Positions 31,343-42,143 of a stretch of 64,000 nt of DNA are shown here, in pieces. Under the pieces are notes generated by a model, which searched no databases, had not been told where the DNA came from, and worked only from the letters and a program-made list of their open reading frames with translations. The first letter of the stretch is position 1. Each line of letters starts with the position of its first letter. This DNA comes from Clostridiales bacterium (lineage in GTDB: Bacteria > Bacillota > Clostridia > Lachnospirales > Lachnospiraceae): NCBI GenBank assembly GCA_029007845.1, contig JAQXIP010000110.1, forward strand, positions 1-64,000, in the 5' to 3' direction. The position numbers and the translations under genes are program-made.

Positions 31343-31802
31343 GCTGGGATTTGATTACGAAGATGTGATAAAAAAAGTAATTGACTCAGCACTGGATTAT
31401 TGTAACTGTCCTTATGAGCCGGAAGTTTCCGTACTATTAACCGATGATGATGAAATACACCGGCTGAACCGGGAATTCAGGGGTATTGACCGGACTACGG
31501 ATGTATTGTCATTTCCAATGATAACCTATCAAAAAGCGGGTGACTTTTCTCTTCTCGAAGAGATGGAAGACTGTTTTCATCCGGAGACCGGAGAGCTTCT
31601 GCTTGGAGATATTGCCATATCTGTGCAACGCGCCAGAGAACAGGCAAAAGAGTATGGACATTCACTTCTGCGCGAGATTGCTTTTCTGACAGCACATAGT
31701 ATGCTGCATCTTTTTGGATATGACCATATGGAAGAATCAGAGCGCAAAGAGATGGAGGACAAGCAGAGAGATATCCTTGACCGGATCGGAATTACAAGAT
31801 AG
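31308..31802 (+). CDS. ybeY: rRNA maturation RNase YbeY
   Basis: LNREFRGIDRTTDVLSFP; AHSMLHLFGYDHMEESE (HxxxHxxGYDH). Confidence 0.94.
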   Translation: MGIIIEKETKDELGFDYEDVIKKVIDSALDYCNCPYEPEVSVLLTDDDEIHRLNREFRGIDRTTDVLSFPMITYQKAGDFSLLEEMEDCFHPETGELLLGDIAISVQRAREQAKEYGHSLLREIAFLTAHSMLHLFGYDHMEESERKEMEDKQRDILDRIGITR

Positions 31803-31815
31803 AGGGGAGAAAATC

Positions 31816-32925
31816 ATGAAATTACAGAAAAGAGGAATGTGCCTGGTTTTATGCCTGATCCTTACCGTTTTACAGACCTTCACCCTTTCCGGGTGTGGAA
31901 AAAAAGCAGGGAATACCGTAAATGAACCGGCTAATACAACTCCACCGGCACAAGTGGCAGAAACTGAGAACAAGTCCAAAGAAGAAAACCTGCATGAAGG
32001 AGAGTTCCAGAGTACTATATCCGGGTTATGGCTTCCGGAAAAACTGGAAGGAAAACGGCCTTATGCAATTATGATTAACAACATTGAAGTTGCAAGCCGC
32101 AATCAGAGTGGAACTTCCCAGGCTTCCATTATCTATGAGGCTGTTGTGGAAGGCGGAATCACAAGAATGATGGGAATCTATGAGGATTTTGATTCGGACC
32201 GCATTGGTTCCACAAGAAGTGCAAGACATTATTTTGTCAGCTTTGCGGATGAATATGATGCCATTTACTGTCATTATGGACAGACCAAATATGCGCTAAA
32301 GAAAATATCTGAGCTGGGTGTTGATAATCTTTCCGGCTTATCATCAGAAGGAGAAACGGTCTATTATCGTGACAACAGCTTAAAAGCACCTCATAATGCA
32401 TTTGCAAGTTATGATGGAATCAAGAAGGGAACCAAGTTAAAAGGATACCGTACAAAGCTTCGTAAGAATGTGACAACCCATTACAAGTTCTATGAAGAAG
32501 ATACTGATCTGGATGGGGAAATCCAGGCAGACAAAGTCACTTTAAAGTTTTCCGGGTATACGTCTCCCTATTTTTCTTATAACAAAAAGAAAAAATTATA
32601 CTACCGCTATGAATTCGACAAAAAACACGTAGACACCCAGACGGGAAAACAGTTAAAATTTAAGAATCTCATCATCCAGTATGTAAATGAGTGGACATTG
32701 GATGATAAAGGATATCAGACGATGGATATTGAGAATTCCAGCGGAAAAGGCTATTACATAACAAATGGAACGGCAACTAAGATTACCTGGGAGAAAAATG
32801 AGAAGAAAAAGTCAATGCATTACCGGACGGAAGACGGGAAGCTTCTTACCGTCAATCCGGGGAAAACGTATATTGCGATATTCCCGGATCGAAGCAGTTC
32901 TGAAGTGACATTTAGTAAAGAGTAA
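31816..32925 (+). CDS. DUF3048 domain lipoprotein (YerB-like)
   Basis: Lipobox TLSGCGKK; RPYAIMINNIEVASRNQSGTSQASIIYEAVVEGGITRMMGIYED. Confidence 0.85.
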   Translation: MKLQKRGMCLVLCLILTVLQTFTLSGCGKKAGNTVNEPANTTPPAQVAETENKSKEENLHEGEFQSTISGLWLPEKLEGKRPYAIMINNIEVASRNQSGTSQASIIYEAVVEGGITRMMGIYEDFDSDRIGSTRSARHYFVSFADEYDAIYCHYGQTKYALKKISELGVDNLSGLSSEGETVYYRDNSLKAPHNAFASYDGIKKGTKLKGYRTKLRKNVTTHYKFYEEDTDLDGEIQADKVTLKFSGYTSPYFSYNKKKKLYYRYEFDKKHVDTQTGKQLKFKNLIIQYVNEWTLDDKGYQTMDIENSSGKGYYITNGTATKITWEKNEKKKSMHYRTEDGKLLTVNPGKTYIAIFPDRSSSEVTFSKE

Positions 32926-32958
32926 CTACGTTTGAATAACAAAGGAGTACAAGCTGTT

Positions 32959-34608
32959 ATGGGTACAAAAAAGAAGAATAATTATCTGGTACAAGGTTCG
33001 ATTCTTGCTGCCGCATCCATTCTGGTGCGGGTGATCGGTCTTGCGTACCGGGTTCCAATGACCAATATCCTTGGCTCAGAGGGCAATGGAATCTATTCCA
33101 TCTCATTTAATATCTATAATATTGTGCTGATTCTTTCTTCTTACAGTCTGCCGCTGGCTGTATCGAAAATGATTGCGGCTAAAAATGTACAAAAAAAATA
33201 TCAGGATTCCTATCGGATTTTTTTACATGCAATCGTATTTGCACTGGTAGTTGGAACTGTTGCCGGCATGGCATTATATTTTGGAGCTGATTTTCTTGCA
33301 AAACTTTACCGGACACCGGGAGTAGAAAAACCACTCCGGATTCTGGCTCCTACTGTTTTTGTAGTTGCCCTGTTAGGAGTGTTCCGTGGACTGTTCCAGG
33401 GAAAACAGACGATGGTTCCCACCGCTTTATCCCAGCTTTTAGAACAGGTAGTCAATGCCTTTGTAAGCGTCTATGCGGCATACAGTTTTATGAAAGCCCA
33501 CAGTGCCTCTAAAGATATATCTGCTTATGGTGCCGCAGGTGGAACAGCCGGTACGCTGGCAGGAGCCATATCTGCCCTTGTATTTCTGATGCTGATTTTC
33601 GCAATCTATTATCCAACGCTGCGCCGTCAGTTAAGACGGGATAAAGACTCCAATTATGAGTCTTCCAAGGAAATCTATCTCATGCTTGGGGCAACCATTC
33701 TCCCAGTCATATTGAGCCAGACCGTTTACCAGCTTAGCGGAACAGTGGATGATATGATGTTTAAAAATATTATGGCGGTAAAAGGGATGGATGACGGCTT
33801 AAGTGCGGATTTAATTGGTGTATATGGAAGCCAGTACCGCCTTCTGATTAATGTACCAGTGGCAATATCCTCTGCCATGGCATCTTCTTTGATTCCAAGT
33901 ATTGTTAGTTCCATCACCCAAAGCCAGATGGACCGGGCAAGAGAAAAAGTGACCTCTTCCATTAAATTTAATATGGTTATTGCGATTCCTGCCGCAGTAG
34001 GACTGGCTGTCCTGGCAAAACCTATCATGATGCTGTTATTTCCAAGCATATCAAATTACTGGGGGCTGGCAGCTTCTATGATGATCTATGGTTCTCTTGC
34101 AGTTGTATTTTATGCGCTGTCTACCATCACAAGTGCGGTGCTGCAGGGAATTAATAAAATGAATCTTCCGGTTACCCATTCCATGATATCCTTGATTACT
34201 CATGTAATACTTGTTCTGTTCCTTTTGTACTTTACTAATGCTGGGATCTATGCACTGATTATCGGAAATGTAACGTTCCCGCTGGTGGTATGTATCTTGA
34301 ATGCATTATCCGTAAAAAAACATTTGGATTACCGGCAGGATGTGATGAAAACCTTTGTTGTTCCAGCGATCTGCTCGTGCGTGATGGGTGCAGTTACGCT
34401 TGGAACCTATTTCCTCGTACACCTTCTTTGCCATCATTTTGTGATTGCATTATTTGCAGCAATTATCGTTGCGGTTTTTGTATACCTGATCTTAATTCTT
34501 GCATCAAAATGTTTTGAAGAGCAGGAGTTAAAGGAACTGCCATTTGGAAGAAAGATTCTGGTAGTTGGAAGAAAGCTGCATTTTTATCCGGCAGAAGAAC
34601 AGGAATAA
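32959..34608 (+). CDS. Polysaccharide biosynthesis / SpoVB-like lipid flippase (MOP superfamily)
   Basis: GSILAAASILVRVIGLAYRVPMTNILGSEGNGIYSI; multiple TM segments. Confidence 0.87.
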   Translation: MGTKKKNNYLVQGSILAAASILVRVIGLAYRVPMTNILGSEGNGIYSISFNIYNIVLILSSYSLPLAVSKMIAAKNVQKKYQDSYRIFLHAIVFALVVGTVAGMALYFGADFLAKLYRTPGVEKPLRILAPTVFVVALLGVFRGLFQGKQTMVPTALSQLLEQVVNAFVSVYAAYSFMKAHSASKDISAYGAAGGTAGTLAGAISALVFLMLIFAIYYPTLRRQLRRDKDSNYESSKEIYLMLGATILPVILSQTVYQLSGTVDDMMFKNIMAVKGMDDGLSADLIGVYGSQYRLLINVPVAISSAMASSLIPSIVSSITQSQMDRAREKVTSSIKFNMVIAIPAAVGLAVLAKPIMMLLFPSISNYWGLAASMMIYGSLAVVFYALSTITSAVLQGINKMNLPVTHSMISLITHVILVLFLLYFTNAGIYALIIGNVTFPLVVCILNALSVKKHLDYRQDVMKTFVVPAICSCVMGAVTLGTYFLVHLLCHHFVIALFAAIIVAVFVYLILILASKCFEEQELKELPFGRKILVVGRKLHFYPAEEQE

Positions 34609-34654
34609 TCCGGGCGATAGATGGACATACTCCGCTTAGGAAGGAGTTTTGTCT

Positions 34655-35263
34655 ATGAGATGGAAACGATGGATTGTGATGGGCTCTGTGCTTGTTTTGC
34701 TGGCAGGCTTCTGTTTTGCATTCTACTTAGGCTGTTACCAGAAGATGAATGACCGTCTGGAATCAAAGAAAGAACAGGCTGTATTGCCCCAGAAATCGGT
34801 GGAGGTAAATCAGACGGGTTCAACTGTAAAAAAGGATGCGGTATGTGAATTCCGTTATCTGGATACGGCCACCGGAAAACAGTGGACTGAGTCCGAACCG
34901 GTTGATCCGGAATGGATTGGACTTACCCGCCAGGAAGTTATCGCTTCTCTTGCACAGGAAATTTCGGATATGAGTCTGGAGGAATACCAGAAGGGACTGG
35001 TCTCTTCCCAGTTATCTTCTTTTTCCGAAAGAAAGCTTGTGGTTGAGAAAACCTACAACAGTAAAGCCCATCCATATGAATTCTATATGATTGTCTATGA
35101 CAATATGCTTGTAGTATATTACAGCGATAAAAAGACGGTATATGACTATACCGGAATTATGGTGGATGATATACCAATGAAGGATCAGATTACCTTAAAT
35201 CATGGAATGTATATCCGGGATGAGGAAGAGCTGTATGAATTGCTGCAAAGCTATTCCAGCTAA
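34655..35263 (+). CDS. Hypothetical membrane-anchored protein, possibly BofC-C-terminal-like
   Basis: N-terminal TM, GLTRQEVIASL then KLVVEKTYNS..YYMIVYDNMLVVY; family assignment weak. Confidence 0.55.
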   Translation: MRWKRWIVMGSVLVLLAGFCFAFYLGCYQKMNDRLESKKEQAVLPQKSVEVNQTGSTVKKDAVCEFRYLDTATGKQWTESEPVDPEWIGLTRQEVIASLAQEISDMSLEEYQKGLVSSQLSSFSERKLVVEKTYNSKAHPYEFYMIVYDNMLVVYYSDKKTVYDYTGIMVDDIPMKDQITLNHGMYIRDEEELYELLQSYSS

Positions 35264-35278
35264 AAGGGAGGTATCAGG

Positions 35279-36511
35279 ATGAAAACCGATATACTGGTTG
35301 CCGGAGCCGGAGCATCTGGCCTGATGGCGGCTATCTGCGCTGCCCGGACAGGAGCGCGCACAGCCATCGTCGAGAAGAAAAAAGAACCGGGAAAAAAGAT
35401 TCTGGCAACGGGAAATGGAAAATGTAATTTTACAAACCAATTCCAAAGTCCATCCTGTTACCGTTCCAGTTCGCCGGAAGAACTGGTTACCAGAATCAGG
35501 GAACAGTTACCTTATGAGGACACGGTGCAGTTTTTCCGGGAACTTGGAATTATACCTTATATGAAAAACGGATATGTATATCCGTATTCCGGTCAAGCCT
35601 CCTCCGTCCTTCAAGTACTGTTAACGGAGTTAAAAAGGCTAAATGTACCAATCTATACAGAGGAACCGGTAAAAGAGATCCGTTCTGCTAAAAACGAGGG
35701 ATTCGATGTATTCTGTGCCAGCCAGAAATGGAATGCGAAAATAGTCATCATCGCCTGTGGCGGAAAGGCTTCGCCAAATCTTGGTTCAGATGGAAGTGGA
35801 TATGAATTGTTGAAAAGGATGGGGCACCGAATTGTTCCAGTGGCACCGGCACTTACCGGATTACAGGCACAGGGCATGGATTTTAAGAAGACATCAGGTG
35901 TCCGGACGCCTGCCAAGGTGGATTTATACATAGATCAGAAGTTTGTCTGCTCCGACAAGGGGGAACTTCAGCTGACGGCTTATGGAATCTCCGGTATCCC
36001 GGTGTTCCAGATCTCCCGTTATGCTACTCTGGCTCTGAGAAACAGACAGTCTGTAACTGCGGTGATTCAGTATGTACCGGATTTATATGAAAATATGGAG
36101 CAATTGATGGAAGAAGTCTGGAACCGGAGAAAACCAGAGAAAAGCTGTGGAGAGCTTTTGACGGGATTTCTTAACCAGAAATTAGCCCTTGCCCTTCTTT
36201 CCGCAGCGGGAATAAAAGAGAAACAGCCGTCCATGGAATTATCGAAAAATCAGCTAAGCCGGCTTATTTCGGTAATCTGGGGGCAGAAGCTTACGATTAC
36301 CGGAGATACCGGAATGGAACACGCACAGGTTAGCACCGGAGGGGTAAGCCTTGATGAAATTAATCCGGATACGATGGAATCCTTAAAGATGCCGGGAATC
36401 TATCTGTCAGGAGAAGTGCTAGACGTAGACGGGATCTGTGGAGGATATAATCTCCAGTGGGCCTGGACGACCGGATATGTGGCAGGCCAGGGAGCTGCCC
36501 GGGCGCTTTAG
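35279..36511 (+). CDS. NAD(P)/FAD-dependent oxidoreductase (HI0933/BaiN-like)
   Basis: ILVAGAGASGLMAAICAARTGARTAIVEKKKEPGKKILATGNGKCNFTN. Confidence 0.92.
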   Translation: MKTDILVAGAGASGLMAAICAARTGARTAIVEKKKEPGKKILATGNGKCNFTNQFQSPSCYRSSSPEELVTRIREQLPYEDTVQFFRELGIIPYMKNGYVYPYSGQASSVLQVLLTELKRLNVPIYTEEPVKEIRSAKNEGFDVFCASQKWNAKIVIIACGGKASPNLGSDGSGYELLKRMGHRIVPVAPALTGLQAQGMDFKKTSGVRTPAKVDLYIDQKFVCSDKGELQLTAYGISGIPVFQISRYATLALRNRQSVTAVIQYVPDLYENMEQLMEEVWNRRKPEKSCGELLTGFLNQKLALALLSAAGIKEKQPSMELSKNQLSRLISVIWGQKLTITGDTGMEHAQVSTGGVSLDEINPDTMESLKMPGIYLSGEVLDVDGICGGYNLQWAWTTGYVAGQGAARAL

Positions 36512-36592
36512 TCAAAATGCAAAACTGTAATGAATGTGTAAAAGAGTTGGATTTCAAATCGTGAGTTAATGCAAATGAAAGAAGGAAGAATT

Positions 36593-37993
36593 ATGAATTC
36601 AACGGAACAACCAGAGATGACTGAGAAGAAAGAATTCCTTAGGACAGAACCTTTGGGCAAGCTTATGTTTCGATTGTCTCTTCCAACGGTAGTGGCTCAG
36701 CTCATTAATATGCTGTACAACATTATCGACCGAATTTACATCGGGCATATTCCGAACGTAGGTGCGTCTGCCCTTACAGGTGTCGGGGTGTGTATGCCGC
36801 TAATTCTGATTGTATCCGCTTTTGCAGCTCTGGTAGGTTCTGGCGGTGCACCGAGGGCATCGATATATATGGGAAAGAAGGATAAAGAGTCGGCGGAAAA
36901 GACACTTGGAAACTGCTTCTTTTTACAAATTTTGATATCTATTGCACTTACGGTGGTACTTTTAATCTGGAACCGAAGCTTTCTGATGTCATTTGGTGCC
37001 AGTGAAAATACCATTGAATACGCGGCAAGTTATATGAATATTTACGCGTTGGGAACGAGTTTTGTGGAACTAACCTTAGGAATGAATTCCTTTATTACCG
37101 CACAGGGATTTGCAAAAACAGGAATGTGTTCTGTGCTGATTGGTGCTGTTTCAAATATTATTCTCGATCCTTTGTTTATTTTTGGTTTTCATATGGGGGT
37201 AAAAGGAGCAGCCCTTGCAACCATTATTTCACAGGCACTTTCCTGTATCTGGGTAGTCAGTTTCCTTTGTGGAAGGAAGACCTCCCTAAAAATAAGACGC
37301 AAGAATCTGATCCTTGAATCCAAAATTATACTTCCATGTCTGGCTTTAGGTGTTGCAACATTTATCATGCAGGCCAGTGAGAGTATCATCTCCGTATGCT
37401 TTAACAGTTCCCTGCAAAAGTATGGTGGAGACCTTGCAGTAGGTGCTATGACCATCCTTACCAGTGTCATGCAGTTTGCCATGCTTCCACTTCAGGGACT
37501 TGGACAGGGAGCACAGCCAATCATTAGCTACAGTTACGGAGCAAACGATTTGGTGCGTGTGCGTGCGGCATTTAAACTGTTATTGAAAGTGAGCCTGACT
37601 TATTCCGTTGTATTGTGGGCAATCGTCATGGCTTTTCCGAGCGTATTTGCAGCAGTATTTACTTCCAATGCAGAACTTCTTGCATTTACAAAAGTCGCAA
37701 TCCGCATTTATATGGCATCCATGTTTTTGTTCGGCATTCAGGTTACCTGCCAGATGACATTCAATGCCCTTGGAAAAGCGAAAGAATCCATTATTGTTGC
37801 AGTGATGAGAAAGTTCGTATTGTTGATTCCGTTGATTTATATTATGCCACAGCTGATACAGTCAAATCAGACCATGGCAGTATACTTGGCAGAATCCGTT
37901 GCGGATTTATTTGCCGTAACCTTTACTGCAATTTTATTTTCAATACAATTTAAGAAAATCATTCTAAAATCACGTTTACAAAGAGAAAAGTAA
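36593..37993 (+). CDS. MATE family efflux transporter
   Basis: VAQLINMLYNIIDRIYIGHIPNVGASALTGVGVCMP; 12-TM pattern. Confidence 0.92.
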   Translation: MNSTEQPEMTEKKEFLRTEPLGKLMFRLSLPTVVAQLINMLYNIIDRIYIGHIPNVGASALTGVGVCMPLILIVSAFAALVGSGGAPRASIYMGKKDKESAEKTLGNCFFLQILISIALTVVLLIWNRSFLMSFGASENTIEYAASYMNIYALGTSFVELTLGMNSFITAQGFAKTGMCSVLIGAVSNIILDPLFIFGFHMGVKGAALATIISQALSCIWVVSFLCGRKTSLKIRRKNLILESKIILPCLALGVATFIMQASESIISVCFNSSLQKYGGDLAVGAMTILTSVMQFAMLPLQGLGQGAQPIISYSYGANDLVRVRAAFKLLLKVSLTYSVVLWAIVMAFPSVFAAVFTSNAELLAFTKVAIRIYMASMFLFGIQVTCQMTFNALGKAKESIIVAVMRKFVLLIPLIYIMPQLIQSNQTMAVYLAESVADLFAVTFTAILFSIQFKKIILKSRLQREK

Positions 37994-38114
37994 AAAATAC
38001 CTTCTAATTTAAAACCGAAAAAGATTCAAATTTTCCATATGCAAAGTCGAAGGTATCGTAAGAAAACAATAAAAGTAGATTTATTGGCAAAACTAAAATA
38101 ATGAGGTGAATGAC

Positions 38115-39132
38115 ATGCCATTAACTAAAATTGAAGCAAAAAAATTTTACAGTATTTGAGAACGTATCGATTCCGTTTTGTGATGGTCTCAATGTACTGG
38201 TTGGGGAAAATGGAGTTGGAAAAACACATATAATGAAAGTTGCCTATGCTGCCTGCCAGGCATCCAAGCACGATATATCATTTTCGCAGAAAACAGTGAT
38301 GCTATTCAGACCGGATAAATCCAGTATCGGGCGGCTTGTAAACAGGAATAAGAATGGCAATAATACAGCGAATGTTTCTGTTATATCAGATGCCGCAAAG
38401 ATTAATATGTTATTTTCAACACAGACCAAAAAGTGGGATGCGGAGGTTAAGTATGAAGAAAAATGGGAAAAGCAGATGTCTGATTTGAGCAGTGTATTTA
38501 TACCTGCAAAAGAGATTTTATCCAATGCGTGGAATTTGGATGCTGCTGTTAAAATGGGAAATGTGGAATTTGATGATACCTATTTGGATATTATTGCTGC
38601 AGCAAAGATTGATATATCAAGTGGCGTTGACTCTGCAATAAAAAAGAAATATCTGAATATTTTGCAGAAAATCAGTTCGGGAAAGGTTACTTTACAAGAT
38701 GACCGTTTTTATTTGAAGCCGGGAACGCAGGCAAAGCTGGAATTCAACTTAGTAGCTGAGGGGCTGCGAAAGATCGCATTGTTATGGCAGTTGATCAAAA
38801 ACGGAACATTGGAAAAGGGCTCCGTATTATTCTGGGATGAACCAGAGGCCAATATCAATCCAAAATATATACCGGTTCTGGCGGAACTGCTCATTATGTT
38901 GGAAAGAGAAGGAGTTCAGATTTTTGTTTCAACACATGATTATTTTCTATCCAAATATATTGAAATAAAACGGGGCAGAGACAGCAGAATACAGTATATT
39001 TCTTTATATAGGGATGAGGATGACAGCATACAGTGCGAAACGGCTGGAGAATTTGAATTGCTGGAACACAACGCAATCATGGATACATTCCGTGAGCTTT
39101 ATAGAGAAGAAATCGGGGTGGTACTGAAGTGA
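38115..39132 (+). pseudogene. AAA-family ATPase (ABC/OLD-like), +1 frameshift near N-terminus
   Basis: SD-preceded ATG 38115 gives MPLTKIEAK then shifts at an A7 tract to NFTVFENV..GLNVLVGENGVGKTHIMK; Walker B SVLFWDEPEANINPK; THD H-loop. Confidence 0.8.
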
Positions 39133-39299
39133 AGTTGATTACAGAATCAGAAATGAATTTTGGAAAATTTCAGTATGAAGATATATTTCATATTGAGAAT
39201 TCCAAAATATATAAAGATCTTGGTACAGGAGTAAAGACAGTTGAATTTGTATTAAGATATCACGAAAATAGCATTATTTTTCTGGAAGCGAAGTTATGA
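39129..39299 (+). pseudogene. Truncated partner protein (56 aa), possible PD-(D/E)XK-like fragment
   Basis: GTG start overlapping previous stop; MKLITESEMNFGKFQYEDIFHIENSKIYKDLGTGVKTVEFVLRYHENSIIFLEAKL ends at an EAK motif. Confidence 0.5.
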
Positions 39300-39553
39300 T
39301 AGATGATACTATTTACCATTATTGAAGTGTAGAGACAATTTTAAATATAATTTAGAAATCACACAATAAGGTTATCGGATTTATGTAAATCTACGGATAG
39401 AAGGATCATGAGAAAGGGTCTTATCAACTCAAACACAAAAAACAGTGGCGATTCTTTTTCATAGGTGGTAGAATAAAGGTCAGATGCCCAAAAGAGTCTG
39501 ACTGTTACATAAGTCATGGAGAGATGAAAAGTCTGGCAGAAAGGATCATTTTT

Positions 39554-41215
39554 ATGATAAAAATAACCCAGCTAAAGATTCCGGTAGCGGTCTTTAAAGA
39601 GCATGCCCGTTCGTTTCGTTTTTCGGAAGAGGAAAACCGGGTAGTGAAAGAGACGATCTGTAAGAAGTTCCGGCTTTTGGAAACCGATATCACGGAGTGC
39701 TTCATTCTGCGCAAATCCGTTGATGCAAGGAAACGGGAAACCGCAAGTTATGTCTATACGGCAGTAATTGCAGTGAAGAATGAAAAGGCACTTTTGAAAA
39801 AAGACCGAAAACACCAGATGGAACTATATGAGCCGGCCCGGTATTCTTCTCCTGCTATAATGGGAGAACAGACGCTGTCTCACCGTCCGGTTATTGTAGG
39901 AACCGGACCGGCAGGCTTGTTCTGCGGTCTGTTTCTTGCAAGACAAGGATTTCGTCCAATTCTATTTGAACGGGGCTATGAAGTACAGGAACGGCTGAAG
40001 GCGGTAGAATCCTACTGGAATGGGAAGACAGCACTGGATGAACGCTGCAATGTACAGTTTGGAGAAGGCGGTGCAGGGACATTTTCTGATGGAAAACTGA
40101 ATACGGCCATTAAAGATCCATCCGGACGAATTCGTAAGGTATTAGAAACCTTTGTAGAATATGGTGCGCCGGAGGAGATTCTGTATGAGAAAAATCCCCA
40201 TATTGGTACGGATTATCTGACGGGTGTGGTAAAGGCAATGCGTCAGGATCTGATCTGCCATGGAGGAGAAGTTCATTTTAACTCCAAGGTAACGGATCTG
40301 GATATAAAGGACAACCAGATCCGGGGGGTAGAGATCAATCATGAGACCTGGTATCCTTGTGAGGTGGCAGTTTTTGCCATCGGACACAGTGCAAGGGATA
40401 CCTTTTCCATGCTTTTACAGCATGGGATTCCGATGCAGCAAAAGGCCTTTGCAGTTGGAGTCCGTATCCAGCATCCGCAGGAGATGATTGACCAGCGGCA
40501 GTGGGGTGAGGCAGCCCCGTTTCTTCCGGCTGCAAATTATAAACTAACTTATCAGTGTAAGGCAGGAGGGGACAAGCCGGACACAAAACATCCAAGAGGG
40601 GTTTATTCCTTTTGTATGTGCCCAGGTGGATATGTGGTGAATGCCTCCTCTGAGAAAGAACGTCTGGTTGTTAACGGAATGAGTAACTATCTAAGGGATT
40701 CCGGGAATGCCAACTCTGCTTTGATCGTTACGGTTACCCCGGAAGATTTTGGAAGCGGGGATGTGCTGGCGGGCATGCATTTTCAGCAGCATCTGGAAGA
40801 AAAGGCTTATCAGTGCGCTGGAGGGGCCATACCGGTTCAGCTGTGGGGAGATTTTTTAGAAGACCGCTGTTCCACAGAGCTTGGAAGCGTCACGCCTGCT
40901 ATGAAAGGAAAATGGGAATTTGCCAATGTAAGAGCCATCCTTCCGGATACGGTCAATGCTTCGTTAATGGAAGCAATGCCTTATTTTGACCAGATCATCC
41001 CTGGATTTGCAAGAGCGGACGCACTGATATCCGGTGTGGAGTCCCGGACTTCTTCACCTGTCCGCATCCTGCGGGATGAGAAGATGGAGTCTGCCATCCG
41101 GGGCATCTATCCATGCGGGGAAGGTGCCGGATATGCCGGTGGAATTACATCTGCCGCAGTAGACGGGATAAAAATATATGAGCAGATTATAAAAACTTGG
41201 AAAGGGTCACTATGA
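39554..41215 (+). CDS. FAD-dependent dehydrogenase (COG2509-like)
   Basis: VIVGTGPAGLFCGLFLARQGFRPILFERG; NVQFGEGGAGTFSDGKLNT. Confidence 0.9.
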   Translation: MIKITQLKIPVAVFKEHARSFRFSEEENRVVKETICKKFRLLETDITECFILRKSVDARKRETASYVYTAVIAVKNEKALLKKDRKHQMELYEPARYSSPAIMGEQTLSHRPVIVGTGPAGLFCGLFLARQGFRPILFERGYEVQERLKAVESYWNGKTALDERCNVQFGEGGAGTFSDGKLNTAIKDPSGRIRKVLETFVEYGAPEEILYEKNPHIGTDYLTGVVKAMRQDLICHGGEVHFNSKVTDLDIKDNQIRGVEINHETWYPCEVAVFAIGHSARDTFSMLLQHGIPMQQKAFAVGVRIQHPQEMIDQRQWGEAAPFLPAANYKLTYQCKAGGDKPDTKHPRGVYSFCMCPGGYVVNASSEKERLVVNGMSNYLRDSGNANSALIVTVTPEDFGSGDVLAGMHFQQHLEEKAYQCAGGAIPVQLWGDFLEDRCSTELGSVTPAMKGKWEFANVRAILPDTVNASLMEAMPYFDQIIPGFARADALISGVESRTSSPVRILRDEKMESAIRGIYPCGEGAGYAGGITSAAVDGIKIYEQIIKTWKGSL

Positions 41216-42063
41216 ATCAGAAGAGAGAACAACTAAAAAAGAAAAAACGGATTGTCATCAAAATTGGCTCCTCCACCATTACCCATGAAGAGACAGGCAG
41301 TCTGGATTTTATGAAACTGGAAAAGCTGGTGCGGATTGTAACCGATCTTAGAAATCAGGGAAAAGAAGTGGTTTTAGTATCCTCCGGTGCCATTGCAGTA
41401 GGAAGAAAAACGGTGGGATTAAAAGAACGGCCTGAAGAGATTTCCCTCCGGCAGGCTTGTGCAGCCGTTGGACAGGCAAGACTTATGATGGTCTATCAGA
41501 AACTGTTTGCAGAATATAACCAGGTACCGGCACAGATTCTCATGACCAAGTATACTATGATTAACGATATCAGCCGGAAAAATGCGCAGAATACGTTCCG
41601 GGAGCTTCTGGGGCTTGGCGTGATTCCGATTGTAAATGAAAATGATACCGTAACAACCGACGAGGTGGAATTCGGGGATAATGATACACTTTCTGCGATT
41701 GTGGCTGCCCTGATTGGTGCGGATATGCTTCTGTTAATGTCGGATATTGACGGTCTATATACCGATGACCCAAACAAGAATCCCAATGCCCGTTTTATTG
41801 AGTATGTCGAAGAGATTACGGATGACCTGGATCAGATGGCAAAAGGCTCCAACAGTTCGGTGGGAACCGGTGGAATGTCTACTAAGTTGTCAGCAGCACG
41901 AATTGCCGTTGATGCCGGTGCGGACATGGTTATTTCCAATGGGGGAGACCTTATGAATATTGTCCGGGTTCTGGAAGGGCAGTCTGTTGGTACTTTATTT
42001 TGTGCACATAAAATCAAGGATTTCAAATTACTCGATTACCTGAAAACACCACAGTATTCTTAA
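41212..42063 (+). CDS. proB: Glutamate 5-kinase
   Basis: VIKIGSSTITHE, VSSGAIAVGRK, FGDNDTLSAIVA, GTGGMSTKLSAA; no PUA domain. Confidence 0.94.
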   Translation: MNQKREQLKKKKRIVIKIGSSTITHEETGSLDFMKLEKLVRIVTDLRNQGKEVVLVSSGAIAVGRKTVGLKERPEEISLRQACAAVGQARLMMVYQKLFAEYNQVPAQILMTKYTMINDISRKNAQNTFRELLGLGVIPIVNENDTVTTDEVEFGDNDTLSAIVAALIGADMLLLMSDIDGLYTDDPNKNPNARFIEYVEEITDDLDQMAKGSNSSVGTGGMSTKLSAARIAVDAGADMVISNGGDLMNIVRVLEGQSVGTLFCAHKIKDFKLLDYLKTPQYS

Positions 42064-42143
42064 AACTTGCCGTGCGGTTTTGCGAATATATGGGGAGAGG
42101 TTCTGTATAGTAACGATTCAGGTTTCGCAAAAGGAGGATATAC

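Noticed and set aside
37990-38060. ATACCTTC..GAAGGTAT inverted repeat upstream of the AAA ATPase
   Set aside because: Only an 8 bp stem with a >40 nt AT-rich loop; no T-tract or repeat elsewhere, not distinguishable from chance.
39480-39506. GTCAGA..TCTGAC hairpin in the gap before the COG2509 gene
   Set aside because: 6 bp stem with 12 nt loop and no U-tract; too weak for a terminator or riboswitch claim.
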